From: Clostridia bacterium
GTDB taxonomy: Bacteria; Bacillota; Clostridia; Oscillospirales; Acutalibacteraceae
Assembly: GCA_017522225.1 (NCBI GenBank)
Contig: JAFWZR010000033.1
Span: 1 to 64,000, forward strand
Direction: 5' to 3'
Length of the DNA: 64,000 bases
The notes beneath the pieces were generated by a model, which did not search any database, had not been told where the DNA came from, and saw nothing but the letters and a program-made list of their open reading frames with translations. Both the position numbers and the translations under genes were made by a program. Shown here piece by piece: positions 51,774-61,165 of the stretch. Each line of letters starts with the position of its first letter. The stretch's first letter is position 1.

Positions 51774-51809
51774 AAAAAACCTCCTTCGCTTCATACTATG
51801 CGAAGGAGG
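51774..51809 (-). terminator. Terminator that also contains the RBS of the next gene
   Basis: CCTCCTTCGC pairs perfectly with GCGAAGGAGG around a 10-nt loop, followed on the minus strand by TTTTTTG. It ends the exopolysaccharide operon. The AAGGAGG in its 3' arm is the Shine-Dalgarno of the gene starting at 51772, so readthrough transcripts would have that RBS buried. Confidence 0.8.
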
Positions 51810-51818
51810 TCTGATTTG

Positions 51819-53294
51819 TTATTTTTTCTTTGACTGGCTCTGTCCGTAACCATAGCCGTAGCCGTAGTTTCCGTACCTGCCATATTTTCCGTATCTGCCG
51901 TACTTACCGTACTTGCCGTATCTTGAGCCGTATTTACCGGTCTTGATTGTTGACTCGGTATCGGCATTGAAGATACAACCGACAATTTCAGCACCGTTTG
52001 AATCGATGTCTTCAACAGACATACGGATTCTTGCAAACGGAGAAGTATCTTCACGAACAACAATGATTGCAGCATCCGAGAAGCCTGAGATAATCGAAGC
52101 GTCAGTAACAACACTTGCGGGAGCTGTATCGATGATGATGTAATCAAACTCTTCGCGTATACCGTGAATAATTTCTTCCGTGCTCTTCATTGAAAGAAGC
52201 TCGGCAGGATTTGAAACCGGCTTACGGTCAGCAAGAACATAGAGGTTGAAAGACTTGACAAGCTTGATTGCCTCTGTGATTGTTGCCTCTTCCTTGATAA
52301 CATTTGCAAGGCCGAATCCTGCTTCGGGAAGTGCAAGAATTTTTGAGATTGAGGGGTTTCTGAGGTCAGCATCAATAAGAAGAACTGACTTGCCGTTTTC
52401 TGCAAGAGAAAGTGCAATGTTAGCAGAAACTGTTGTTTTACCTTCGTTTTCACAAGCACTTGTAACAAGATAAACCTTGTTTCCTGTTCTTGCGGAGTTA
52501 TTCTCAATCTTTGTACGGATTGCCTTATAGGTTTCAATGAAAGAGAAACCGATTTTCCTGTCAGCAACAAGAAGACCCTTTGTTGTTTTGTTTTTATTGG
52601 TAACAAACTGAACTGAACCGAGTACGGGAATATGAAGCTTTTCGCTGAGCTCGTCTGCACTTTTTACTGTGTCTCTGATAATGAAGATGATAAGAATAAA
52701 TACACAATAAACAAGCACACCGAAAACCGCACTGATTGTTGCGATAACGAGTGTTGAACGGTCAACCTCAGGCTGTGTTGCCTTGATGGGAGTTTCACAG
52801 ACATTTAGCTGAGCATTCGGGTAAATTTCCTCAACAACATCTGCATAAACATCAACAACTGCTTTTGCAATATTGTAAGAAACCTCAGGACTCTCTGTCT
52901 TTACATAGAGCTCGATTGCATTGGTTGATGCAACCGTTTCAACCGTGATGCTTTTGTCGATAAAATCGTATGAGAGATTACCCGGACAAGCCTCACGCAC
53001 AGCATCCTTGAGCACACGGCCTGACAGGATGTATTTGAAGGTGTTGGTAATGTTAATCTGCGCAGAAACAGCTGAGTTTTCAACAGTTTCGTTTTCAGCA
53101 AGTGTATTGACGATGAAAGAAATCTGTGAAATATATGTTTCTTTACTCGTGATTTTTCCGACTACACCGCCAAGCAATCCGCAGATAACTGCAATAGCAA
53201 CGATTATCCAGATCTTCTTTGAAAGCTCTACAAGGTAACCGATGATATTGAGTTCAAAGCCTTTTTGTTTTGTTGAACTGTCGTAATTATTCAA
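51819..53294 (-). CDS. Chain-length regulator fused to BY-kinase (exopolysaccharide)
   Basis: The 491-residue protein joins a Wzz-type domain to a bacterial tyrosine kinase. Wzz has membrane segments at about 29-47 and 183-206 with an outer region between. The kinase has Walker A at 279-289 (SACENEGKTTV), VLLIDADLRNPS and DYIIIDTAP. The C-terminal tail (453-491) has eleven tyrosines in repeated KYGxYG units, the expected autophosphorylation cluster. In most Firmicutes these two parts are separate proteins (CapA/CapB); the fused form is like the proteobacterial Wzc. TTG 53294 follows GGAGG by seven bases. It ends the operon that starts with the glycosyltransferase. Confidence 0.9.
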   Translation of the reverse strand: MNNYDSSTKQKGFELNIIGYLVELSKKIWIIVAIAVICGLLGGVVGKITSKETYISQISFIVNTLAENETVENSAVSAQINITNTFKYILSGRVLKDAVREACPGNLSYDFIDKSITVETVASTNAIELYVKTESPEVSYNIAKAVVDVYADVVEEIYPNAQLNVCETPIKATQPEVDRSTLVIATISAVFGVLVYCVFILIIFIIRDTVKSADELSEKLHIPVLGSVQFVTNKNKTTKGLLVADRKIGFSFIETYKAIRTKIENNSARTGNKVYLVTSACENEGKTTVSANIALSLAENGKSVLLIDADLRNPSISKILALPEAGFGLANVIKEEATITEAIKLVKSFNLYVLADRKPVSNPAELLSMKSTEEIIHGIREEFDYIIIDTAPASVVTDASIISGFSDAAIIVVREDTSPFARIRMSVEDIDSNGAEIVGCIFNADTESTIKTGKYGSRYGKYGKYGRYGKYGRYGNYGYGYGYGQSQSKKK

Positions 53295-53311
53295 ATTAAT
53301 TCCTCCATTCC

Positions 53312-54583
53312 CTATTGGTTAACAATGTTGTTCTGAATATACTGATATTTTCTGCCGTCCATTTCGCCTACATAAGTGGACGCATAAGCAATTGCTATAA
53401 CAACGTGCGGCATTTTTGAGTTGTAGGTAACAAGTCCCGATTCCAGAACCATCAGAAGTATCATAAAGCACAAAAACAAAAGATTAACTCTGCTCTTGTT
53501 GACGAATGCACCCTTGATAAGTCTGATTATTATTACAAAATACATTGAGTAATATATGCCAAAGCCTACAAGACCAAGCTCGCTTAAAATCTGCCAGTAA
53601 TTATTGTGACTGTAAACACCGTTCAGATCATAAAGCTCATCAATAATCTTTGCAAAGTTACCCATTCCCTTGCCCAGAATCGGAGATTCCGAGAACAATT
53701 CCTGCGCAAGCTGAATATAATAAGTTCGCATATAAATACTGTTGTCAACCTTCTGCGATCTGTTTTCAAATAAGAATTCAAACATTGATTCCATTCTTTT
53801 ACCGATTGCGTTATAGGCATTTTCATCTGTGAAAATGTAGAAAATAATCAAAGCAGCAACCGTACATACCAGAATGATGTTGAAAAAGTAATTCTTCTTA
53901 TACACTGATAAAACAACAAACATCAGCGGTCCCGCAACTGCGGCAAAGATTCCCTTTCTGGAACCCGAAAGTATTATGAACACGATAAAAATGGCAACGA
54001 GCAAAATATAACTCTTTTTACCCCTTGAGTAGAACTCGTAAAAAGCCATAAGTTCAGCGCAAAAGACAAGGAACGCAACACCGTTTTTGTTTGAGCCGCT
54101 GAAGTATGAACCGACAAGTCCGTTAGACCATTCCGAAACAGGCACGGCCGTCAGCTCCAGCAAAACAATTATCGTCATCGACATAATGTAGAGCTTAATC
54201 AACCGTTCAAGGTCTTCAGGCTTATCAACATAAATCGAAATCGACGTTATCATAGCAACAATGACAACCATTCGCAGGAAGTAACCCGCCATATCGGCAT
54301 CAATATAAAACGACCATAAACTGGACAGTGCCGAATATGCGGTAAACAACGCATACCACGCGGTGTTATACGGGATAACTACTCGTTTTTCCCTGCGTCC
54401 AATCCAAAGAAGCATTGCAGCCAGAAGCATCAATACACCTGTTGCGGTGCCGATAAACTTTATCGACTGGAAAGCAAACAGTGTTACTGTATTCAGGACG
54501 AAACATATATCATAGATTGTACGTGCGGTGCTCTCTCTGCTCTCACTTTGTACACGGAGAACACCATTTTTAAAAGAAACCAT
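53312..54583 (-). CDS. O-antigen ligase/polymerase-like membrane protein
   Basis: The protein of about 423 residues has around eleven membrane segments and a large loop with ILGKGMGNFAKIIDELYDLN followed by YSHNNYWQILSELGLVGFG. This matches the Wzy_C/O-antigen ligase family, including the conserved HNNY. It would polymerise or ligate an exported polysaccharide. ATG 54583 follows AAGGGGTG; the longer frame extends into the preceding gene. It lies 10 bp after the glycosyltransferase gene and 17 bp before the BY-kinase gene. Confidence 0.87.
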   Translation of the reverse strand: MVSFKNGVLRVQSESRESTARTIYDICFVLNTVTLFAFQSIKFIGTATGVLMLLAAMLLWIGRREKRVVIPYNTAWYALFTAYSALSSLWSFYIDADMAGYFLRMVVIVAMITSISIYVDKPEDLERLIKLYIMSMTIIVLLELTAVPVSEWSNGLVGSYFSGSNKNGVAFLVFCAELMAFYEFYSRGKKSYILLVAIFIVFIILSGSRKGIFAAVAGPLMFVVLSVYKKNYFFNIILVCTVAALIIFYIFTDENAYNAIGKRMESMFEFLFENRSQKVDNSIYMRTYYIQLAQELFSESPILGKGMGNFAKIIDELYDLNGVYSHNNYWQILSELGLVGFGIYYSMYFVIIIRLIKGAFVNKSRVNLLFLCFMILLMVLESGLVTYNSKMPHVVIAIAYASTYVGEMDGRKYQYIQNNIVNQ

Positions 54584-54593
54584 ATCGCACCCC

Positions 54594-55841
54594 TTAACCG
54601 CAGATTTCTGCTGCAAAATGAGTGTAATTTTTTTCTGCATCAAAATTATCTTCCCAGAAAGTGCGGGAATTATTTCTCATAATTTCTCTTTCACTTTTTG
54701 ACGAGAGGATAATTTCTTTTATTTTTTCTGCAAGCTCTTCGTCAGAAAAGGATGCAGGAATAAGCATTCCGTTATACCCGTCCTTAACAATTTCCCCTAC
54801 TCCGCCGACATCAGTCGCAAGCACAGGAATGGAATAAGACAACGCTTCCATCATTGAAACGGGCAGACCTTCGGTTGTGCTGACATTCACAAACAGGTCG
54901 ATTTTTTCTGAACGGTAGAATTCCTTAACCTTTTCGTTCGGAACTCTGCCGATAAGATTGACATTCATAAACGACAGCTTGCTGTCACATATTTCTCTGA
55001 CGGCGTCCATTGTGGCACCGTCACCGATGTGTGTCCACTTGATTGTGCAAAGCTTCTCTTTGCTGAGTAAGGCAAGGGCTGATGCAATTCTGTCTACCCT
55101 TTTAAGCGGGATCATCCTTGAACAGGACACTATATGAAAACAATCTTCATTCATATGAGTTTTACCGTCATCAAGAGTACCGAGGTATCTGTGACTGATT
55201 TTATGGCTGAACTCAGGATAGCTTTCGCAGATATACTCTTCGCCGTTGACTGAACAAGGGTAGAGCATATCAAATTTTTCAAGAAGAAATCTTCTCTTTG
55301 GTATATAGCTTACAGGCTGTGCTTCTCTGTAAACATCGTGACCGTGAGCTCGGGATACAAGCTTGATTTTTTTGCACTGAGGTAAAATTCTGTCATAAAT
55401 CTTACCCGCAACGAGTGCAGCAACAAAAAACCAATAGCTGTAAACCGTGACACTGTCATACTTACTGAAATCGTATTTATCGATTATATCCTCACAAAGG
55501 GCAAACTCACGCTCACCTCTTGCGGAAAAATATTCGTAAAAAAGCCTGTGCTTAAAGCTCTGTTTTGCTTCATTCTCAACATCCGCAATGGGATTGAGTG
55601 ACATAACCATGCCTTTGAGTAAAGAAACGGCTCTGTGGAGCTTTTTAGGTACGGTTGTAACATTGAAGCAATCAAAATTGTCGGGAACTTCGCGTGTAAG
55701 AGGAGTGTTTTTTTCAGGACTGATAGCCAGAACAATGACCTTTTCAAACTGCCTTGAAAGAAAAGGTGCTTCGGACTCAAGGAATGCTTCATCAACAGAA
55801 AACGGATACATTCCCGTAACAAGTATCAGACAGTTGCCCAT
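54594..55841 (-). CDS. GT4-family glycosyltransferase
   Basis: The protein of about 415 residues has the GT-B fold. The C-terminal half carries IVSCSRMIPLKRVDRIASAL, WTHIGDGATMDAV, LIGRVPNEKVKEFYRSEKID and the donor-binding VSTTEGLPVSMMEALSYSIP with an E-x7-E pattern. It probably adds a sugar to a lipid-linked exopolysaccharide precursor. ATG 55841 (MGNCLILVTGMYPF) follows GAGAGGGGCGG; the earlier ATG lacks an RBS. First gene of the three-gene polysaccharide operon. Confidence 0.9.
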   Translation of the reverse strand: MGNCLILVTGMYPFSVDEAFLESEAPFLSRQFEKVIVLAISPEKNTPLTREVPDNFDCFNVTTVPKKLHRAVSLLKGMVMSLNPIADVENEAKQSFKHRLFYEYFSARGEREFALCEDIIDKYDFSKYDSVTVYSYWFFVAALVAGKIYDRILPQCKKIKLVSRAHGHDVYREAQPVSYIPKRRFLLEKFDMLYPCSVNGEEYICESYPEFSHKISHRYLGTLDDGKTHMNEDCFHIVSCSRMIPLKRVDRIASALALLSKEKLCTIKWTHIGDGATMDAVREICDSKLSFMNVNLIGRVPNEKVKEFYRSEKIDLFVNVSTTEGLPVSMMEALSYSIPVLATDVGGVGEIVKDGYNGMLIPASFSDEELAEKIKEIILSSKSEREIMRNNSRTFWEDNFDAEKNYTHFAAEICG

Positions 55842-55928
55842 TCGTCCGCCCCTCTCTATGTTAAACATTTTCGTGCCATTGTAACACTTTTTTACAAAAA
55901 AGTCTACAATTAACTCAGATTTTGCCGA

Positions 55929-57230
55929 TTATTTTTTGCCGATTTCTTTTACAATTTCTTTGTAGTGATTACCCTTGTGTTCAAAGTTGCGATAGACATT
56001 ATAGCTCGGTGCCGCGGGTGAAAGAAGACAGGTTTTACCCCTTGAAGTAAATTTAAATGCAGCTTCAACAGCCTCTTCCATTGTTTCAACGGGAACCACA
56101 TTTTTCTTGCTGCCCCGCTCAATGAGAGCGTTACAGATTTTTGTTCCTGTTTCGGGCATTCCGATGATATTCTGTATCGGACACTCGTCCAGATAAGTTA
56201 TAAAATCGTCATACGTGATTCCGCGGTCGAGACCGCCGAAGATAAGCGTATCAATATTGCCGAGCGCATCAACCGCACATTCAACTGCGTGAGGAATTGT
56301 CGCAATGCTGTCATTATAGAATGATATTCCCTTAAATTCGCCGACAGGCTCCATTCTGTGCGGAATACCCGCAAACTTCTCGACTCCGCGTCTTACTGCA
56401 TCGTCATCTGCACCGAAAAGTTGTGCAACTGCCTGAGCGAAGAAGATATCCTGATGACAGTGCTTGCCGATGAGCCTTGAATTTAGAGAAGTCAAGCTCT
56501 GCTGAAAATCATCCTTCGGCTCTGCGCTGACAGCAATTTTCTTGCTCTTGTACTGTGAAAAATCAATAAGACCGTCAACATTCTGATCAGCGTTATAAAT
56601 AAGATAATTATTCTCTGACTGATGGTTGACTATATTGAGCTTTGCGTTGATGTAACCGCGGTAGCCGTCATAATGATCGAGATGCTCTTCGTAAATATTT
56701 GTAAATACCGCAACATCGGGCGATGTACGGCAGAATTCAAGCTGATGGCAAGACATTTCAATAACAGCAACCTTACCGTCACACTCGTCAATAATATCGA
56801 AAACGGGCACACCGATGTTTCCGACAAGGTAAGCCTCACAGCCTGCCTCACTGACAAGGTTATAGATGAGTGTTGAGGTTGTTGTTTTGCCCTTTGTTCC
56901 CGTGATACCGATTTTTTTGCACGGTGCATACTCGAGGAATAAATCAACCTGACAGGTAATGAGCACATTTTCGGGAATTTCGATATTCACAATCGGCACA
57001 CCCGGAGTTTTGATAACAACCTCGTAATCAAAAACATTGTCCATATATCCGTCACCCGTAAGAAGAGTTACGTTTGCATCGTCAAGCGCAATTTCCTTTT
57101 TGTCTGCAATTGCAATCGGTTTTTCGGGAAAATATTTTCTTATATAGTTATAAGTTGACACACCTTCCCTGCCGAAGCCGAGAATAACGATGTTCTTGTC
57201 ACTTAAGAATTCAATTAATGCGTTGCACAT
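55929..57230 (-). CDS. murD: UDP-N-acetylmuramoyl-L-alanine--D-glutamate ligase
   Basis: The 433-residue protein has the Mur ligase order: an N-terminal UDP-binding domain (NIVILGFGREGVSTYNYI), the ATP-binding IGITGTKGKTTTSTLIYN, TNIYEEHLDHYDGYRGYINA, and a C-terminal domain with GIPHRMEPVGEFKGISFYND and LIFGGLDRGITYDDF. The last two segments favour MurD over the other Mur ligases. It adds D-glutamate in peptidoglycan precursor synthesis. ATG 57230 follows GGAGAAG; the much longer frame has no other support. It lies alone, away from an mra/dcw cluster. Confidence 0.92.
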   Translation of the reverse strand: MCNALIEFLSDKNIVILGFGREGVSTYNYIRKYFPEKPIAIADKKEIALDDANVTLLTGDGYMDNVFDYEVVIKTPGVPIVNIEIPENVLITCQVDLFLEYAPCKKIGITGTKGKTTTSTLIYNLVSEAGCEAYLVGNIGVPVFDIIDECDGKVAVIEMSCHQLEFCRTSPDVAVFTNIYEEHLDHYDGYRGYINAKLNIVNHQSENNYLIYNADQNVDGLIDFSQYKSKKIAVSAEPKDDFQQSLTSLNSRLIGKHCHQDIFFAQAVAQLFGADDDAVRRGVEKFAGIPHRMEPVGEFKGISFYNDSIATIPHAVECAVDALGNIDTLIFGGLDRGITYDDFITYLDECPIQNIIGMPETGTKICNALIERGSKKNVVPVETMEEAVEAAFKFTSRGKTCLLSPAAPSYNVYRNFEHKGNHYKEIVKEIGKK

Positions 57231-57255
57231 AATACGCTTCTCCGTTAAGTTAAGA

Positions 57256-57444
57256 TTAAAATTCACACTCTGCGTTACAGCGTTGCGTACGGATAAGTGA
57301 TCCCTTTTCAACGGCTCCGTTTTCTGCTCCGCACCACGGACAGTAGATATGATCCATCGGTGCTGCGAGATCGGTCGAAAGCGGTATGCTTGTATCACGC
57401 ACAACCTCAAAACGCTTGTAACAGCAATCACACTGTTTTTTCAT
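57256..57444 (-). CDS. Small zinc-ribbon protein
   Basis: The 62-residue protein carries two Cys pairs (CDCCYKRF near residue 5 and IYCPWCGAENG near 34) that would bind one zinc ion. ATG 57444 follows GGAG by nine bases. It lies 25 bp upstream of murD and 55 bp after the coiled-coil protein gene, with a terminator between. Such small zinc ribbons are often regulatory or nucleic-acid-binding; the role is unknown. Confidence 0.75.
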   Translation of the reverse strand: MKKQCDCCYKRFEVVRDTSIPLSTDLAAPMDHIYCPWCGAENGAVEKGSLIRTQRCNAECEF

Positions 57445-57453
57445 ATTTATTCA

Positions 57454-57486
57454 ACTCCAAAAAAAGGACGGTAGCGCCGTCCTTTT
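57454..57486 (-). terminator. Terminator of the coaD operon
   Basis: AAAAGGACGG pairs with CCGTCCTTTT, followed on the minus strand by TTTGGAG. It lies after the coiled-coil gene. Confidence 0.85.
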
Positions 57487-57499
57487 ATGTAAAATGGTT

Positions 57500-58147
57500 T
57501 TATCTGCCTGTGCCGAAAAGGCTCTTACGCGCTTTACGGATTTCACCGATATTAGCAGAGAGAACCTCATCACTGTTCTTCATAATGTCTTCAACAAACT
57601 CTGTTGCGCTGCTGCGGATTTCAGTTGCCCACTTATCAGCCTTGGTTCTTACATCGTTTGCCTGATTGTTTGCATCAAGAAGAATTGCATCAGCCTGATT
57701 GCGTGCATTTGTAAGCATTTTTTCAGCCTCTGCTGCAGCCTGTGCTCTTACACGGTCAGCATACTCGTGCGCTGCGCGTGAAATTTCAGAATGCTCTACC
57801 ATCTGACGAGCCTGCTCTGCTGCTGCCTCAACAGTTGCGTTTGCATTTGATTCTGCTGTTGAAACGATAGTTGCAGCCTTATCCTTTGCCTCAGCAAGGA
57901 TACCATCAGCCTCTGTCTGTGCAGAAGAAACGATGGATGAAGCTTCGTTATTAGCCTTTGTGATAAGATTGTTGTGATGTGCAACAACTTCCTGTGCTCT
58001 TTCAATCTCGATGGGTAAATCTTGACGGATATCTGCAACACAGACTCTGATTGTCTCTACGTCAACCGCTACCTTGTTATAAAGAGGTATTTTGCTACCT
58101 GCATCTAAAGTGTCTTCAATCTTGTTAAGTAAACCCTGAATATTCAT
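57500..58147 (-). CDS. Long coiled-coil protein, ATP synthase b-subunit/DivIVA-like
   Basis: The 215-residue protein is almost fully helical, with Ala-rich heptads for about 130 residues (KANNEASSIVSSAQTEADGI, TVEAAAEQARQMVEHSE, AQAAAEAEKMLTNARNQADA). The N-terminal MNIQGLLNKIEDTLDAGSKI may be an oligomerisation or membrane-targeting part. It resembles ATP-synthase b-subunit-type and DivIVA-type coiled coils by composition only. It lies seven bp after coaD, an arrangement I associate with Clostridia from memory. A cell-division or envelope role is possible but unproven. Confidence 0.7.
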   Translation of the reverse strand: MNIQGLLNKIEDTLDAGSKIPLYNKVAVDVETIRVCVADIRQDLPIEIERAQEVVAHHNNLITKANNEASSIVSSAQTEADGILAEAKDKAATIVSTAESNANATVEAAAEQARQMVEHSEISRAAHEYADRVRAQAAAEAEKMLTNARNQADAILLDANNQANDVRTKADKWATEIRSSATEFVEDIMKNSDEVLSANIGEIRKARKSLFGTGR

Positions 58148-58154
58148 CGCTCTG

Positions 58155-58643
58155 TCATCCTTTCTTCTTTATACCTTTGACTATATCTTCATATACCTCG
58201 GGAGGTACAAACTTTGAGACATCACCGCCGAGCTCACACACTTGTTTGACGATGCTTGAGGAAAGATACATATAATCGGCACCCGCCGTTACGAATACCG
58301 TTTCAAAATCGGGATTAAGCTCCTTGTTTGTAAGTGCCTGCTGAAACTCGTGTTCAAAATCCGAAACGGCACGCAAGCCCTTTACAATAGCATTTGCTTC
58401 TTTGATTTTTGCATACTCTGCCAGAAGACCGTCGTAATAATCAACACGGACATTCGGAATATCCTTTACACAACGGGTTATAAGCTCTACCCTTTCCTTG
58501 TGGGTAAAACATCCGACAGGCTTTTTGTGGTTAATCATAACAACAACGATAACCTCGTCAAAAAGCTTTGCTGCTCTTCTGATTACGCTGAGGTGACCGT
58601 TGGTTATCGGGTCAAAGCTGCCCGGATAAATAACTCGTGTCAT
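58155..58643 (-). CDS. coaD: Phosphopantetheine adenylyltransferase
   Basis: The 162-residue protein is full length for CoaD. It has the nucleotidyltransferase motif YPGSFDPITNGHLSVI, VVVMINHKKPVGCFT and the C-terminal YMYLSSSIVKQVCELGGDVS in place of the usual ISSSLVKE stretch. It makes dephospho-CoA in coenzyme A synthesis. Its ATG overlaps the rsmD stop (ATGA), the common rsmD-coaD pairing. Confidence 0.96.
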   Translation of the reverse strand: MTRVIYPGSFDPITNGHLSVIRRAAKLFDEVIVVVMINHKKPVGCFTHKERVELITRCVKDIPNVRVDYYDGLLAEYAKIKEANAIVKGLRAVSDFEHEFQQALTNKELNPDFETVFVTAGADYMYLSSSIVKQVCELGGDVSKFVPPEVYEDIVKGIKKKG

Positions 58644-59194
58644 TCTTCAACCACCTCTTCGTTCAACCTGTAAACCGACAGCGCAAGCTTACTGTACTTA
58701 TAGCTGCGGTAGAGTGAAAACTTACCTGCGGTTTCGGGCATTTCCTCGCCGTAGGGATGCTCACAGATAATCACGCCGCCGTCATTGACAACCTCTGCCG
58801 CTAACGGAAGAGCCTTCTGCAACAATCCGCACGAATATGGCGGATCCATAAAAATTATATCAAACTTCTTTTTGCTGTTGCGCAGAAAAGTGAGTGCATC
58901 ACTCTGCAGAACTGCAGAATTTTTGTGCAGTCCCGTTGTGAGAAGATTGGACTTGATTACGCTGATTGCGTCCTTGCTCAGGTCCGTAAACGTCGCATAA
59001 GCGGCACCGCGGCTGAGTGCCTCGATACCGAGCTGTCCCGAACCTGCAAAAAGGTCAAGCACCTCTCTGCCCTCGATTTCAAACTGTATTATACTGAAAA
59101 TTGCTTCCTTAACTCTGTCAGTTGTCGGACGTACATCCTCACCCTCAAGAGTTTTAAGAACCCGACCTCTTGCCAAACCTGTTATTACTCGCAC
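58640..59194 (-). CDS. rsmD: 16S rRNA (guanine966-N2)-methyltransferase
   Basis: The 184-residue protein starts MRVITGLARGRVLKTLEGED, has VLDLFAGSGQLGIEALSRGA as SAM-binding motif I and the catalytic DIIFMDPPYSCG. It methylates G966 of 16S rRNA. GTG 59194 is eight bases after AGGAG and gives the canonical MRVI start; the TTG two codons before is too close to the RBS. Coupled to coaD. Confidence 0.93.
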   Translation of the reverse strand: MRVITGLARGRVLKTLEGEDVRPTTDRVKEAIFSIIQFEIEGREVLDLFAGSGQLGIEALSRGAAYATFTDLSKDAISVIKSNLLTTGLHKNSAVLQSDALTFLRNSKKKFDIIFMDPPYSCGLLQKALPLAAEVVNDGGVIICEHPYGEEMPETAGKFSLYRSYKYSKLALSVYRLNEEVVEE

Positions 59195-59242
59195 AGTCAA
59201 AGCTCCTATCCTATAAATTTACTTTTACATACATTATTATTA

Positions 59243-61090
59243 TCACATTTTTGGCGGTGCGTTGTCAATATTTTTTCTGAAATAATCAAAAACTTTTTGA
59301 GCTGTTGAGCGGTTAATTCCCTCCGCTTTACAAAGTTCGTCAACGCTCGCCTCTTTTATTGCGGAAATTGTCTTAAAATGCTTAAGAAGTGCCTTGCTTT
59401 TTTTCTCTCCGACACCTTCAATTTTTGTCAGAGTTGCATTAAACATCGACTTTCGGTGCTTCTGATGATGATATGCAACCGAATAGCGGTGTACCTCTTC
59501 CTGAATTGTGGAAATGAGTGTAAACGCCTGACGCTTGGAGTTGATTGCAATCTCTCCTCCGTCAAAGGCAATTGCGCGTGTACGGTGCTTATTGTCCTTG
59601 ACCATACCGTACACGGGAATATCGTAGCCAAAGGCTCTGATTATCGGAAGCACGGCATTAATCTGACCGATACCACCGTCAAGCAGAATAAGGTCGGGAA
59701 GAATTCCAAAGCCCTCTCCGCTTTCTTTTTCCTCTTCGTAACGGTTCAGACGGCGTGAAATAACCTCTGCCATTGATGCGTAGTCATCCTGACCGGAGAA
59801 GCCCTTTATTGAGAATCTTCGGTAGTTTTTCTTATACGGCTGTCCGTTTTTAAAAACAACCATACCCGCAACATTGTCACTGCCTGCCGTATGAGAAATA
59901 TCGTATGACTCAATAAATACGGGAGGCTTCGGCAAATCAAGAAGTCTTGCAAGCTCATCAAGTGCGGCTGTTGTCTTACCGCTTCTGCCCATAGACAGTG
60001 CAAGCTTTTGTGACGCATTGTTACGGCACATGGTTATCAGCTCAAGCTGTCTGCCCCTTTGCGGAATATTTATCTCCACCTTTTTGCTCGCAAGCTCTGT
60101 CAGCCATTCGGTAAGCAGCTCGGTGTCCGTCACTTCACCGTCAACCGTAACATACTTCGGAACGGTGCGTCCCATAGAATAAAAGCGTGTGATAAGCTCG
60201 TGTCTTGTTTCATCAAGCGAGTCAATGTCGTCGAAAATAAACCATTCATTGTCGCGCAGTCTGCCGTCTGAAAAACGCAGAACGGAAAGGCAGTATTTAT
60301 CCTCAGACTGTGCAATTGCAAACACATCCTGCTCCTTGACGGATGATCCGGCAACCTTTTGCTTTTCGTTAACCTTTTTGATTGAGTTTATGCGGTCACG
60401 CAGCTTTGCGGCTTTCTCAAATTCAAGATTTTCAGCCGCTTCCTCCATTTCCTTGGTCAGCTCAGCAACAATTTTCGAGCTGTCGCCCTGCAGGAATTTG
60501 ACCGCTGAATTAACCGCTTCGTTATAATCCTCACAAGTAATTTTGCCCGCACAAGGTGCAGAGCATTGCTTGATGAAATAATTAAGACAAGGTCTGCCTT
60601 TGCCGATTTCTCGCGGAAAGCTTTTATTACACTGCGGAAGCATAAAAATCTTCAACGCCTCATCCACGGACGAGGTAACACTGAACGAGCTTGTGTACGG
60701 CCCGATATAACGGGCATTGTCGTTCAGCTTTTGCTTCACAGCGCTAATTTTCGGCCATTCGCCTTTTGTTATTCTTATGTAAGAATAACCCTTGTCATCC
60801 TTCAGAAGGATGTTATATTTCGGGGAATACTGTTTTATAAGAGAGCATTCGAGGACAAGTGCTTCAAACTCGCTGTCTGTTAAAATGTAGTCAAAATCAT
60901 TGACATTTTCAACCATACGGCGCACCTTGACAGAATGGTTATTCTGTGAACCGAAGTATTGACTGACACGGTTTTTGAGTGCCTTTGCTTTGCCGACATA
61001 GATAATTTTGCCCTTGTCATTTTTCATAAGATATACGCCGGGTGTTTTGGGCAAAGCCATTGCCTTTTTGCGCAATTCAGCAAGCTGCAT
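59243..61090 (-). CDS. uvrC: Excinuclease ABC subunit C
   Basis: The 615-residue protein has the GIY-YIG nuclease domain at the start (PGVYLMKNDKGKIIYVGKAK), a UVR motif (LTKEMEEAAENLEFEKAAKL), the RNase H-like C-terminal nuclease (ESYDISHTAGSDNVAGMVVF, DLILLDGGIGQINAV) and two helix-hairpin-helix motifs at the end (IEGVGEKKSKALLKHF). It cuts both sides of bulky DNA lesions with UvrAB. RBS GGAGG. Full length. Confidence 0.96.
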   Translation of the reverse strand: MQLAELRKKAMALPKTPGVYLMKNDKGKIIYVGKAKALKNRVSQYFGSQNNHSVKVRRMVENVNDFDYILTDSEFEALVLECSLIKQYSPKYNILLKDDKGYSYIRITKGEWPKISAVKQKLNDNARYIGPYTSSFSVTSSVDEALKIFMLPQCNKSFPREIGKGRPCLNYFIKQCSAPCAGKITCEDYNEAVNSAVKFLQGDSSKIVAELTKEMEEAAENLEFEKAAKLRDRINSIKKVNEKQKVAGSSVKEQDVFAIAQSEDKYCLSVLRFSDGRLRDNEWFIFDDIDSLDETRHELITRFYSMGRTVPKYVTVDGEVTDTELLTEWLTELASKKVEINIPQRGRQLELITMCRNNASQKLALSMGRSGKTTAALDELARLLDLPKPPVFIESYDISHTAGSDNVAGMVVFKNGQPYKKNYRRFSIKGFSGQDDYASMAEVISRRLNRYEEEKESGEGFGILPDLILLDGGIGQINAVLPIIRAFGYDIPVYGMVKDNKHRTRAIAFDGGEIAINSKRQAFTLISTIQEEVHRYSVAYHHQKHRKSMFNATLTKIEGVGEKKSKALLKHFKTISAIKEASVDELCKAEGINRSTAQKVFDYFRKNIDNAPPKM

Positions 61091-61112
61091 GAACGTCCTC
61101 CTTCCGAAAATT

Positions 61113-61151
61113 TATAAAAAAGAAAAGGTTGCCGATGCGTGGCAACCTTTT
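61113..61151 (-). terminator. Terminator of the Crh-like HPr gene
   Basis: AAAAGGTTGCC pairs with GGCAACCTTTT, followed on the minus strand by CTTTTTTATA. Confidence 0.85.
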
Positions 61152-61165
61152 TTACAGAAATTTAA

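Noticed and set aside
57231..57431. N-terminal extension of MurD by 67 codons
   Set aside because: It overlaps the real zinc-ribbon gene on the same strand in another frame and lacks an RBS. The canonical MurD start is at 57230.
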